From positions 1,075,063 through 1,139,062 of the forward strand of contig JADCRB010000077.1 in the NCBI GenBank assembly GCA_021464245.1: a stretch of 64,000 bases of DNA, read 5' to 3'. Each line of letters opens with the position of its first letter. Within the stretch, counting starts at the first letter, position 1. Position numbers and translations under genes: made by a program. Shown one piece after another: positions 46,311-57,230 of this stretch. Source of the stretch: Carallia brachiata (lineage: Eukaryota > Streptophyta > Magnoliopsida > Malpighiales > Rhizophoraceae). Below the pieces are notes generated by a model that was not told the DNA's origin, did not search any database, and was given only the letters and a program-made list of their open reading frames with translations.

Positions 46311-48084
46311 CTAGTAGGAACATAGATTTTTGCCACATATAGAAGGGAAAAACAAAAAAAAAAAAACAAAAAGTGAAGAAGCCTGGTAGAGGATCCAGGG
46401 GGGCATAGGGCAACTATTACTGGGCTAAGCTCAATTTAGTAGAATATTTTGTTTACTAATAATATATAACTTAAAAGTAATTAAGGTAATTGTCACCTCC
46501 TCACCTCCGTCTGATCTACTAGTGAATATTACATTTATATTTAATTATGAATTTATACGATTAACATGAGTGTTTTTTTTTATTTGAAGCAGTTGTCATT
46601 ATTTTTTCTTTTCACGTTTACTGTTTAATTAACTTCACTTTAAGGGATAAATTTAACATTTAAGCTAAAAGCTCTAGAAAAAGGACGATCATATGTATAC
46701 CAGGGCAGGGTGGGGCGTGCTCGATGACATGAGGCAAGTCGAAGTTAATGCCCTTTATATGTGCATACATGGAAGTTATTTCCTTAAGTGCAAGTCCCAT
46801 TCCGCCACCCACATCCACCAGCTGCCTCAGCTGCTCAAATCCTTTGTATGATTCAAGAAGCTTTTTCATGACTATAGTTGTGGAATTCAACATCGCCTCG
46901 TTGAAAACTTGGTTAAATCGGTGGTCTATTGCGCAATACTCGAAAGGTTGCATTCCATATACCATGTCAAATGGAGTTCCTCCCTCAAGAACTGCATTCT
47001 TCAGTTGCGACCTGCCAGCAGAGAGAAAAATTTATTAAAAAAAATTACTTGCATTGGATGCATGCCTTCTCTTTTTTTTGTTTTTTTGTTTTTTTTTAAT
47101 CCGAATAGATTATTTTGCTTAAATTTGTTAGTATAAATGTTTAAACCCTGTCGCTGGTGCTAAAGTGTGGAAAATATAACATAATCTGATAAACAAATAT
47201 GCCATGCAATCTGAATTACCTGATGTTATGACAAAAATAAATTAAAAACAAAATTTTTTAAAGATCCGCAAGCAAGTTGTAACAGTGCAACAATAATAAC
47301 AAGTAATGACAGTTATTCTTCTTAATTACAACAAACTTTTCTATTAGTCTATACTTTACGAGTAAAGTAACAGCAATAACTAAATTTTTGATGAACTCAA
47401 CCGTGTGTCATGGATTGTTGAGGAAAGTTCTCCTGGCAAGAACACAAAAAAAAAAAAAAAAAAAACCTTATTTATATTAACTAAATCTTAATAGCATATA
47501 AATTAAGAAACATAAGATATAAATTCCAATGATAATAAACATCTAGTGCCATTACACTAAAAAAATGACTAACAACAAACAAAACGACTATTTTATTATT
47601 TAATAAAAATTAAATCTTTTAAAATATATATTAATTTGCAACAATGATTTCAATAAATCATTTGGTAATTACCAGCTCTCCAAGAAGACCTTATCCACAT
47701 TCAAGGCCAACAAGGGACCCAATGAAACTCCATCATGGTTTCGTACATAGTGTTTGGAGACAGGAGTTAGACTGTACGACCTTTCCAGGCCAGCAGCATC
47801 CGCTGAGCAACCTAGCACCCCATGGCAAGCCAAGAGCCTAAGAATGCGATCAAGCTTGAGGGCTGAATCTTCTGGGTTCCTTGCAGGAATCTTGGCCACA
47901 ATCTCGGATACGGATAGCTTGGTTGCCGAGAGGACCTGCTCGGCTATGATCTCGAATACCCGAGATCAACTGCCGCTTTCAGCGCCATGGGCAGCACCAC
48001 GCTGGTTGCAAGTTGCATTGCGTAGCCAAACGTCCCTTCTTTTGCTTCGTCAACTACCTGATTATACTGTGTCGGAAGAGCCAT

Positions 48085-48540
48085 TTTTGACGCTTCAATT
48101 GAAAAGTTCCCACTTTTCTTTTTGTTGTTGTTATTGGTGGTGGTAGTTTGGTGGGTAACAAGAAAGAAAAGAAGAAAGAAGATGGGAAGAAGGGGAGGCG
48201 TGTTGTGGCAGTGGTGTTGGACTTTTTGAATGTGTTTTGGGTACGTTTTCTTCTCCGACTTTTTCTTCTTGGTAAAGTAAACAAGTCAAGGAAATGGCAA
48301 TCCAAGGATGCATCGGATACTTTAAATTTAGGGCTGCGTGAGTGAAGATACATATTATATATGAATACGTGTTAAATATAATGTAAATATATGTTCAATA
48401 TATTAAAATATTTTTATTAAAAAAATTTTAAAAAAATTAAATATAATTTAAACACAGTAAAAATAGACTGAAAATACATCTTCAACACAAAAAGTACACG
48501 TCTTAAAAAAATTAAAATAAAACTGAAAAATCTGAAAGAA
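48085..48540 (-). promoter_or_regulatory. upstream region of the OMT gene
   Basis: The first 180 bases upstream of the OMT start are purine/pyrimidine-biased (CCACCACCAATAACAACAAC-type leader on the minus strand). A TATA-like TATATAATATG lies at about 48350-48362. The overlapping frames of 60-99 codons here are not genes. Confidence 0.3.
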
Positions 48541-48590
48541 GGGTGGCCTGTCGCCGTCATGCTGTCATGGGTGACGGCGACAGGCCATCC
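48541..48590. other. GC-rich perfect hairpin upstream of the OMT gene
   Basis: Arms 48544-48559 (TGGCCTGTCGCCGTCA) and 48572-48587 are exact 16-bp inverted copies around a 12-base loop. Three more base pairs (one wobble) extend the stem outwards. Flanks are purine-rich on the left and pyrimidine-rich on the right, so the whole palindrome may reach about 120 bases. It stands out sharply from the AT-rich surroundings. Confidence 0.65.
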
Positions 48591-48697
48591 GCCATCTTCT
48601 TCTTTTCTTTTTTGTTTTTTTTCTGAATTTTTTTTTCAAATCCAAATGGGAGGAGAGAGGAAAATTTTGAATTATTTTTTTTTTAATTTTATGTTTT

Positions 48698-49293
48698 GGG
48701 GTTAATATAAAAATTATTATCTTTATAATTTTTAATAAATTTAATATAATTTTTAAAAATTAATAAATTTTGTACAATTTAATTATTTTTTGATAAACTT
48801 AACATAATTTTTAAAAATTAATAAATTTAACATAATTTAATTATTTTTTAATAAATCTATAACACGTTATCATGTCAAAGCAATCGAATCTCCTAATATG
48901 CATGTATGATATTTAAGATTTTTAATAAAAGAAATATAAAGAAAAAAGAGTAAATAGAGAGATTAAACTATGCATAATTTAGACATAAACATATCATATG
49001 TATATATTAGGAGATTTGATTATTTTGAATTGACGGCATGCTAGATTTATTAAAAAATAATTGAACTGTATTAAATTTATAAGTTGTTAAAAGTTATTCT
49101 TAATTTGTTAGAAAACAATTAAATTGTATTAGATTTATTTGAAAATAATTGAATTATACTAGATTTACTAGTTGTTAAAAATTATTCTAAATTTGTTAGA
49201 AAATAATTAAATTATGTTAAATTTATTAGTTTTTAAAAATTATGTTAGATTTATTAAAAAATGCAAAGGTGGTGATTTTTTTAATATTAACCC
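48698..49293. mobile_element. third long-TIR (MULE-like) element
   Basis: Left GGGTTAATATAAAAA and right TTAATATTAACCC start inverted arms of over 200 bases made of TAATAAATTTAACATAATTTAATTATTTT-type units. The arms read outward as GGGTTAA..., then ATCACCACCTTTGC, close to the ends of the element at 20206-26583. Between the arms lies a short AT-rich centre near 48930-48990. Non-coding. Confidence 0.55.
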
Positions 49294-50035
49294 TTCTATT
49301 TTTTAGTATTGGTATTTACTATTTAATATAGTGTTTGTTAATTGTACTTCTTTATTTTTTTTAATGAAACTAACTAATGATTTAATATTATTCAAATATC
49401 ATTTTTAATTTTTTTATTTAAGTGGACCTTATTTATTATATAGTATATGATTATGAGTAAGTTATGCAGTATAAAATTATGTGTAAATTATACTCATTTA
49501 AAAAAAATCAAAATAAAAATTATTATTTAATATATATTGTGAGATCTTAAATATATTTTAAAAATATATTTTATACAATTTATTTTAACCATAAAAATTA
49601 AATTTATATATATATTATATTTTAAATTATAATTTATATTTTATTTTAAATAATATATATATATATATATACGTGTATTTATGTCGTATTATTATTTTAA
49701 TTTTTTTTAAAATTAATATATGATTATATCTCTATCTGTCACGTCCTTATTATTGTGTCAGTGTAACCTAACAGCAAACACTTTTAACATAGAAGCCATG
49801 AAAATGCGTGCTAAGACACGTGAGGCAAGCGAGTAGTTGTCGTCACCCGCCGTCCAAGAGCCAAAATGTTTCGAGGCTCGAGGCTCATAATTAAATATAT
49901 TTTGCTTAGCTTATAGTTCTGCCATTATTCTTACTTTTATCTGACACTCAAGTTAATCTCAGTCGCATGAACCATTATGTCTCACGTAGTTCTGATCTGA
50001 GTCCCTCCTCACTCTCTTCCCCTCTTTAGGCTTTG
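49294..50035. other. AT-rich spacer
   Basis: No gene seen. A TA-rich stretch lies at 49640-49670. A short stretch at 49795-49860 resembles 34825-34900. Confidence 0.4.
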
Positions 50036-50107
50036 GTATACAAAGAAAAATTTAGGGGAAAAGAAAATATAATTATTATTATTTATTTTTTTTTATTTTT
50101 ATTTTTT

Positions 50108-50400
50108 ATTTTCTACACCACTCTAAATAATTTTATTTTTTTTCTACTTTTTTTCTCATAAATTACTATTCACATTTTCTTTCATCATACTTTCTTTCTC
50201 TTACTTTTTTCTACCACTCCAAACAATTTTATTTTTTTTTCATTTTTTCTCTCACAAATTACTATTCATCTTTTTTTTCACTTACTTTCGTTCTCTCAAC
50301 TTTCTCTATCGCTTCAAATAATTTTATTTTCTCTTCGCTTTCTTTCTATTTCTCCTCTTTTCCCTTCATTTCCTCTCATTTCTTCGCACTCCAAATACAC
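50108..50400. repeat. imperfect tandem repeat, unit about 95 bases
   Basis: Roughly three units at about 50111, 50210 and 50304. Each holds CTAC.CACTC.AAATAATTTTATTTT, then TCTCACAAATTACTATTCA, then TTTCTTTC...CTCTTACTTT. The block is bounded by CTTTGGTATACAAAG on the left and CTCCAAATACACTCTTAAGG on the right, so it may be the body of a non-autonomous element. Confidence 0.5.
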
Positions 50401-50523
50401 TCTTAAGGCTGCCACTTTCCCTTTCAAACCAAAAAAATTATAAAAAATCATTTTTTTTTTCTAAAATCTATGTACAACAAAAGTAGGATTTGTTGCTGGT
50501 ACAAAATCTATTCTCCATTTTAC

Positions 50524-51024
50524 AATGTTTTCAAAACCAGTTCGGACCGGTCGGTCCGACCGGTACAACTGGTGACCGGCCAAAGGTCTGGACCGATTTA
50601 TGGCTACAGTTACCCATTAACTCGGACTGGTCAAAACCGGTTTGAACCGGTCAAAAATCGGTCAAAAACTGGACCCGGTTCAACCGGTTCAAACCGGTAT
50701 AAAGTTTTATAAATTATAATTTGATCCCAATGTTTATTTAAATTATAATTTGAGTTTTAAATTTAATTAAAATTTTCAATTTAATCCTAAATTTATCAAA
50801 ACTTTCAATTTAGTCCTAAATTTATCAAAATTTTCAATTTAATCCTTAAAAATTAAAAAAATAATATTTAATAATCATGTATAAGTATTATTTTTTTAAA
50901 TTATTTTTATAAATATACATATTAATAAATACCAGTTCAAATACCGATTCGATCGGTTGAATCGGTTGAATTTGACTCACTAATATTTTTGATTCGATGA
51001 CCGGTCTGATTCTAATAACCGTAT
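50524..51024. mobile_element. hAT-like MITE rich in CCGGTT motifs, copy 2
   Basis: Same family as 20260-20734 but in opposite orientation: CAATGTTTTCAAAACCAGTTCGGACCGG at the left, and ATTTTTGATTCGATGACCGG near the right, correspond to that copy read backwards. A 7-8 bp duplication CATTTTA(C/T) flanks it (50516-50523 and 51025-51032). Confidence 0.65.
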
Positions 51025-51216
51025 CATTTTATTGAAGTAAGGCCAAAGGCATTTGATTAAGTAAGTATTCATTCACACTGTATAGATAGATGAAGATTCC
51101 TTGCCAAATTAATTGGCTTTGATGCTGTACGCTGCCTGTCCTCCACACCAAAGCCAAACTACCAACAATCTAACGGCACTAATGCGTGGTGCTGCGAGCT
51201 GTTTTTCAACATTTTT

Positions 51217-51943
51217 TTTTTTTTTTGACAGCGAGCATATTTTATTAGATAAATTATTTTTTCCATCTTAATTTATAGCCATAATTATTGTTGATAGCCC
51301 ATATTTTTAGAAGTTACTTAAAACGATTATATGCAGTAACAAAATACACCTTCCATTAATTCACTATTAAAAAAAGTTATATTTAATTAAAAAATATCAT
51401 TATAAGTGGCTTAAAGAGTTTAAAATGGCCTTAAAGGTAAAATATCTATAAAAAAAAAAAAAAAAGTTTACTTCCTCCTCAACAACGACACAAGACTGTA
51501 GAAAACAAAAAAGACTGAATAAATAGCAAACTGAAGAGAATCAATGGCATGGATAGCAGCGCCCATCACCAACAAATCAGAATACCCATCATCAAAATTC
51601 AAGCCATCAAGATCTGACCCATAAAACCCATCACGGTCTTCATACAAAAACAGAGTCTTTTTTCTGTCAACATCTTTAAACCCCAAATTAGAATCAATGA
51701 AAGAAAATTTTTGGAAAAGATTCTTTGGATTGATTGCAATTTGAAAAGAGCTCAAAACCCAAACCCCACAAAAAGGAGGGATTGCTACCTTCATAGAGCC
51801 ACCGATTCTTTTTTAACGACTGCGAGGAACTGAAGTTACTATTTGGTGGTAGCCACCAGGCCAACGCTGACGTCGATGCTTATTGCGATCTTCCACGCTT
51901 CCAGCCACTCCAGCTCAAACGAGGCCGAAAAAACCTTGTCCTG
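51217..51943 (-). other. unassigned possible gene fragment or retrocopy
   Basis: On the minus strand a short exon-like piece follows a TTTGCAG acceptor (about 51943-51839: DKVFSASFELEWLEAW, ending in TAG). After about 45 bases a 108-codon frame starts at 51794 and ends at 51468. It is acidic in the middle (YEDRDGFYGSDLDGLNFDDG) and ends with a hydrophobic stretch (FAIYSVFFVFYSLVSLL) followed by RRK, like a membrane anchor. Downstream a T run on the plus strand (51211-51226) gives a poly-A tail on this strand, so a retroposed transcript is possible. I recognise no family. Confidence 0.35.
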
Positions 51944-52138
51944 CAAATTAATCTTGCAATTTGGTCAGCATACAACATTAATTGATTTTGGGCTTTTAAC
52001 ATTAGGGCCGTTTATTGTATCGAACAAGTTAGCAACGGAGAATTTGAAGCAATAATTCCCTTGAGCAATTTCCAATTATATATATATATATATACTGCCT
52101 TTTTTTTCGGAAGATACCAGTTAAAATTTTCAACTATT

Positions 52139-52833
52139 TGAGGGGTGTTTAAGTTAACTTTTAAAGTTATGCATTTGCGTTTCATTTCAAAAAAATAGGA
52201 AGATAGACATTTGGTAAATTTTTTAGTATTACTGTTTGATTCTCCTTATTTCTTTATTTGACTTTATAACAACAGTTGATTGAAAAACAGTTCTAAATTA
52301 CTTTTTAGATTACTTTTCACTTTTTAATATTTATAATAATTTATATGAACTAAATTACTCTTAAAGAATATTTATATAATTTTACTATTATTTTTTTACT
52401 TAACACATGAATTAAATATGCTAATTTATTTTATTAGTATTTATATAATTTCAATAATTTTTTTCAAGTATTCTTAAATAATATTTTTTTCACTTTAATT
52501 TTCTTTAATATTGACATTTATAAAAAAAAATTCAAATATAACAATTTTTATCATTTAATAAAAATTAATATTTTTTTATAAAAATTAAAAATTAAGTAAA
52601 ATAATTCTCAATATTATTCTAAAATATAAAATATAAAAATATAAAAATAAAATTTTTAATATGATATATCTACATAAATTATATGACTAAATTAAACATT
52701 TTATTATTCAACAGTAACAGTAAGTATAAAATTAACTAAACACTTTATTAATTTTATCAATAATCAGCAACAGTAAGAAGGAATCAAAAATCAACAACAG
52801 CAATATTTAACAGTTAACTCAAACATGCCATGA
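52139..52833. mobile_element. GGGTGTTTG-type MITE, copy 2
   Basis: Ends GGGGTGTTTAAGTTAACTT and the reverse complement of AGTTAACTCAAACATGCC are good inverted copies. The interior shares AT-rich blocks with 27956-28386. A TGA triplet on both sides would fit a 3-bp target duplication. Confidence 0.55.
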
Positions 52834-54654
52834 ATCTCCCAACAATTTTAAGCATGATAGCATCAGAGAGATCAAGGGTTTCAAAGAGAATTTGATAGAG
52901 AATGAGCGGCGCTCAGAATTATGATCTATAAATAGGGCTTTCGAAGTTTTAATATGTACGAGGATATTATGGTCTTTTCAATTTTCTATCTAAATTGATT
53001 AACATCTGATAATCAAAGTATATTTTTAGTAATTTTTTAAAACACAGAATATAAAAGGTAATTATGTCTCTAAGTTACGGTATAAAAGATAATTTATCCA
53101 CATTTTATTCACATTCAGCACCAAAATTGGACACCAGAGCAGTCAAATAGCTCCGTAGGAGCATAATCCAAAAACCAGTTACTAATTGCAACCCAAAAAG
53201 CTAAGACCTTCCAAATTAAGACCTTCTAGCACCAAAAATTGTATGTTGCTCTCAAGGAGCCGCTTTTCAACTCATCCCAAATCTAAGACCTTCCAAATTA
53301 ATCTTGTGAGTGACGCGCGAAGAAATCTCTATTTTATAAGTTTGTCATCCACGTTATGTCCAGTGTCTTTCACACCTTTTTTTTTTTTTCTTCTTTTGTA
53401 TTAATCACTTGCCTAACCCTACCACTAAAGCAATTATATATTCCAAACAATAGCAAGTGAAATTAGGATTAATTCATAATAGAAATATGGGAATGAATAA
53501 CTAAAGAATAATTTAATTAGAAAAAGTAAAAAATTTTACCTCTATTTAATAATTCAATAACACCGTAAGTTTATAATTCAAATAGAATTCACAGTATACT
53601 ACTAAAAGAGAAGTCAAAAAGCCCTTAACCTCTAATGTCTCTTTCTCAACCAATTAGTCTTAGCTTTAGATATCTCCCAAAAAAAAAAAAAAAAATCAAC
53701 AAAGCCTGCCTATTGAAATTAGGCTCAGTCCAAGATTTGCAGGCCCAAAATTTGTGGCCGTCATAATATACCGTCTCAGCAAGTGCGATAAAATCACAAT
53801 CACTTATGCGAATGAGATTACGAGACACAGGTCTACTCGAAAAAATCTTTCCAAGAAACTGATTTCTACAATTCTACTAAAACAATCTACGTAGCAAGCA
53901 ACCAACTTTTTGTTTAATTCTTCTTTTTTTTTTTCATTTTTTATTTTATATCTTTCGTGAATAGTCATCAATTAAGTTTCAAACCTAATTAATAAAGTCT
54001 GCTAAGATTATCCCAAGGGACGTACTTGGGTTCAGAACTTCATTAGATACATGTATAAATGAAAAGGTCAACAATTTTTTATTTTTTCAGCCATTTTCTT
54101 TTTGTTGGTAGGGTTGATCGACTTCTCCTGCCTAAACTTGCCCGCATTTATCTTCGAAACAACATAATTTTAAGCACAAAATCGTCTACAAGCCCATAAT
54201 TCCACAAGTCCAAAAACTTTTCTGTACCTAATACGCTAAATCAAAACTTTTTTGTTGTAGTCAGAAAGTAATATTTCAAGCCCAGAATCCCTTCAAGTCC
54301 ACAAGTATATATGTCCAAGATCTCTGCACTCCACAATCATTGTCACTTGTGACGTGATTCACGTGAATTTCATGTTCATTTGACGTTGACAAATGCAGAG
54401 TTTTTTTTTTTTTTGTTTTTGGATGGAGTTATTTCAGGTCTCTTGTCATTAAACTATTCAATTCAATTTCGAGCATTTAAAATCCATTTTATCTAGATTT
54501 AGGATCGTTTCTATTTTAGATCATGTCAGATTATTTTTCTCTTTAACTCAATTCAAATTAGGTTCAATTAGATTATATATATACTAAGTCGGGTTATTCG
54601 AATGGTGTTTTTGATTTTTCCACCCCTAAATTCATTATGTTGAACTAAAATTAA
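52834..54654. other. intergenic DNA without a recognised gene
   Basis: Frames of 60-72 codons (53186-53404, 53646-53828) show no motifs. AAGACCTTCCAAATTAA is repeated at about 53204 and 53285. Nothing else supportable. Confidence 0.4.
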
Positions 54655-56030
54655 GGGCAAAACGCATGTACACCTCATATTTGATATTGTGTTGATTTAT
54701 CTAATCACATTAAAAAATGATAGGAGCAAAGAAAGATTAAGAATTGATAGAGCGACGTCAAATATGAGAGCCAGATTAAAAATAGTAAAATATTTAAAAA
54801 TTTGAAATCTCTCCAAAACATTCTTTGTGGCTGATAGGATTTTCAACAAGTTGTTAATTAAATTTTATAAATGTAATATTATGCTATATATTAAGTGAAT
54901 TTAACATACCAATTAACCAATGGATCTTATATGTGTATTATTGTTAATCGACTTCGTTAAATTCATTTAATATTGCGGCTATAAAATTTAGTTGTTAAGG
55001 TTGTATATCATGTAAAATCACAGTGAACAAGGGCAAAAACTTAAATTCTAAAATTTTAAATATTTTATTTTATTTTTTATTTTAACCCCATTTGGGATCT
55101 CACCGTCTGCCAATTTCTCTTTGGCTGATTTTTGTCTTTTTTGTCTATTAACAAGACGTTAGATCTTAAACTATGCAATAAAAATAATTCTTCTCACTCT
55201 TATTAAGATTTTTTTTCCTAATGGGATGTTAAAATCCCATAAAATTCAATTAATTTCTAGCAAACATAACGAGAAACGACCAGTTGGCCCATGGCTAGCG
55301 GATGCTCCGCCATTATAATGGGTCCTAAAGGGTAGCTGGAAAAGAGAAAGATCTATATCTTAATATAATCTCACTGAGAAGGGTTAGTGGAGGCCCAACA
55401 AAAAAAAGAAAAAAAGAAAAATCTTACTGGGAAGGATTAGCGGACAGAAATCATAGCACTTGGATAACCCTGCCCCAATATCAGAAATATATTTCTCCTA
55501 AGACCTAAAAAAAAAAATAATAATATTTCCATTATTTACACATTCTCCCTACCATAAGCTTGTAACTCAAATAGTAGGTAGCATGTCAGTAAAAGAAAGG
55601 TCAGGAATTCAAACTTTTGACCTCATCAATTGTCTTTCTCTCTTAATTAATTGGTTTAAATTAAGAAAATGTCAAAAAACAAAAAACTTATACCATCTCC
55701 CAACCAATAGGATTCCACCAAATTTTTTATAAATACTCCAAGAATACTGTTCTTAAGCTAATAACTTAATTTTTACTAAATTCTTAATCCTTTACCCTTT
55801 TTACATCTTACTAACGTAAAAATTATAGTGCTAATGCTGGGACCAACTTTGACACTCTATAATTTTGCCTTATTTTGCAGGTCATAACTCCGATTTAGCA
55901 ACCGTATATTTTATGATCGGCCCATAACTAGCCTTCCCGATCAAACTAGATCACTTACCATAAATATCAAATTCTTTATAATAGGTTATTATATCAAAAT
56001 AATTGAAGGGAGAATGTGGCGAGTTGGATC
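54655..56030. other. spacer block X, copy 2 (partial)
   Basis: Matches block X from its left side to GAGAATGTGGCGA, where it stops and U-box gene sequence begins after a short link. The last 500 bases or so of block X are therefore missing here, marking a rearrangement junction near 56030-56041. Confidence 0.6.
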
Positions 56031-56041
56031 ACTCAACATAA

Positions 56042-56203
56042 ATGTTGCAAGTTGGTGTTGTAGCCAAGTTGTGTTTGGTGTTGCAAGTTGATGGTAGTTT
56101 GAAGAGTAGGGAAAAAGCTAGAGAGATTCTCAGGTTGCATTCTAGAGTTTGGTCCAATTCCCCTTGTATTCCTCCTCATTTGATGTCTTTTTATCCATCT
56201 TAA
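56042..56203 (+). pseudogene. 3' fragment of a U-box ligase gene
   Basis: 53 codons in frame, MLQVGVVAKLCLVLQVDGSLK to PHLMSFYPS and TAA, corresponding to the last part of the gene at 35898-37153 (only the C-terminal armadillo tail). No U-box is present. The reading frame is open, but a duplicated gene end without its promoter and ligase domain cannot make a working enzyme. Confidence 0.8.
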
Positions 56204-57230
56204 ATTGGAGGTTTTTTTTTTTGTTAAATTTTGTGTAGATATACATCAAAAAGGTGAAATTAGATTAGCCCTGAAGTGATAATAAATTTAAATTTTGAAG
56301 CTTTCAATTGGGTGTATGATGTTTCCTGATAGTAAAAAATAAAGTTTTTGGAGTTTTCTTATGTAGTAGGTTGTACTTTTTTTCTTTTATAACTGTTAAA
56401 TGACTGCGGTTATGTTGCTCCAATTTGAAAACTGTTTTTGACTTTTTTTTTTTTCTGGGGCATCATGGATCCGCTGCTATTCTCATTATGTACAGAGCCA
56501 TACGATGTACAATATTTAAGAAATACATGAATGTATCAATTTTTTTTTTTTGAATAAAAGAGTATTCATAGGTATGGTGGTTATATATAATATATGTAAT
56601 TTGAGACCGACGTTTTCTACTGTTTTTATAATATCTCATTTAATAATCACTAAAGGATTGATCCACCATCTAAACACTGTTGAATTGGAGTGAATTTTTT
56701 TTTACTTTTGACCTCAATGTAAAGAATCAGAAATCCAACACCGCACGCTCGGCAACAAACCCCATTTATTCAAGAGTGGACAACAGTGAGAGCACTCGAA
56801 CCTAGATAAATATATAGAGAAGTATACTGAATTTTAACCAGACTGTTACTTCGGCTGGTTATGTAGTCGTGTGCTTTTTTCTTTTTTTAAACTTGAATGC
56901 ATTTGTATATATATGGTATTTTTTAGTACATTTTTACATATATTATATATATGCACATTTAATATTCCATTATTTATATGCATGCTTATTTTCATGATCA
57001 TTTTTGTAAGTTACATTAAACAATTGAATATTTCGAATTTTTCTCGGAATAACTTTAGTGCTAAAATTATTGATTGTATATTCATATTCGTTAGTTAAAA
57101 AATAGTATCATTTAATGCATATTTTCACCGCGTCTGTCATTCATATTATTTATGTATATAGAAAAACTCAATTGCTGATAACATTTTTCTGTGTGGAAAA
57201 TCACGCACCAAGTTAAAGCTATTTTTCTCA
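56204..57230. other. spacer block Y, copy 2
   Basis: Follows the U-box fragment exactly as 37154-39110 follows the full gene. It lacks the MITE and solo LTR of copy 1. The single AATAT at 57234-57238 is the empty target site. Confidence 0.6.

Larger units (their letters stand above)
43436..48084 (-). pseudogene. COMT-like O-methyltransferase, one-base deletion in exon 1
   Basis: Four exons: 47673-48084, 46701-47011, 43807-43871, 43436-43732, all with GT-AG introns (661, 2829 and 74 bases). Start MALPTQYN; the dimerisation region follows, then the SAM-binding VDVGGGMG (exon 2), [27 protein letters not shown] across exons 2-3, catalytic His in WILHDWND at the head of exon 4, and GGKERT near the end. 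With one base restored the length is 361 residues against about 365 for caffeic acid O-methyltransferases. The lesion is in a C run at 47959-47961 (GGG where the family frame needs GGGG), shifting the frame after AAVDLG. Active relatives methylate hydroxyl groups of phenylpropanoids in the cytosol with S-adenosylmethionine. All splice phases fit only if the missing base is counted, so the loss is recent or a sequencing error. The exact substrate cannot be told. Confidence 0.85.

Noticed and set aside
47644..48345. Several 60-130 codon plus-strand frames over OMT exon 1 and its leader
   Set aside because: They are antisense shadows of the OMT coding sequence and of simple sequence upstream of it.
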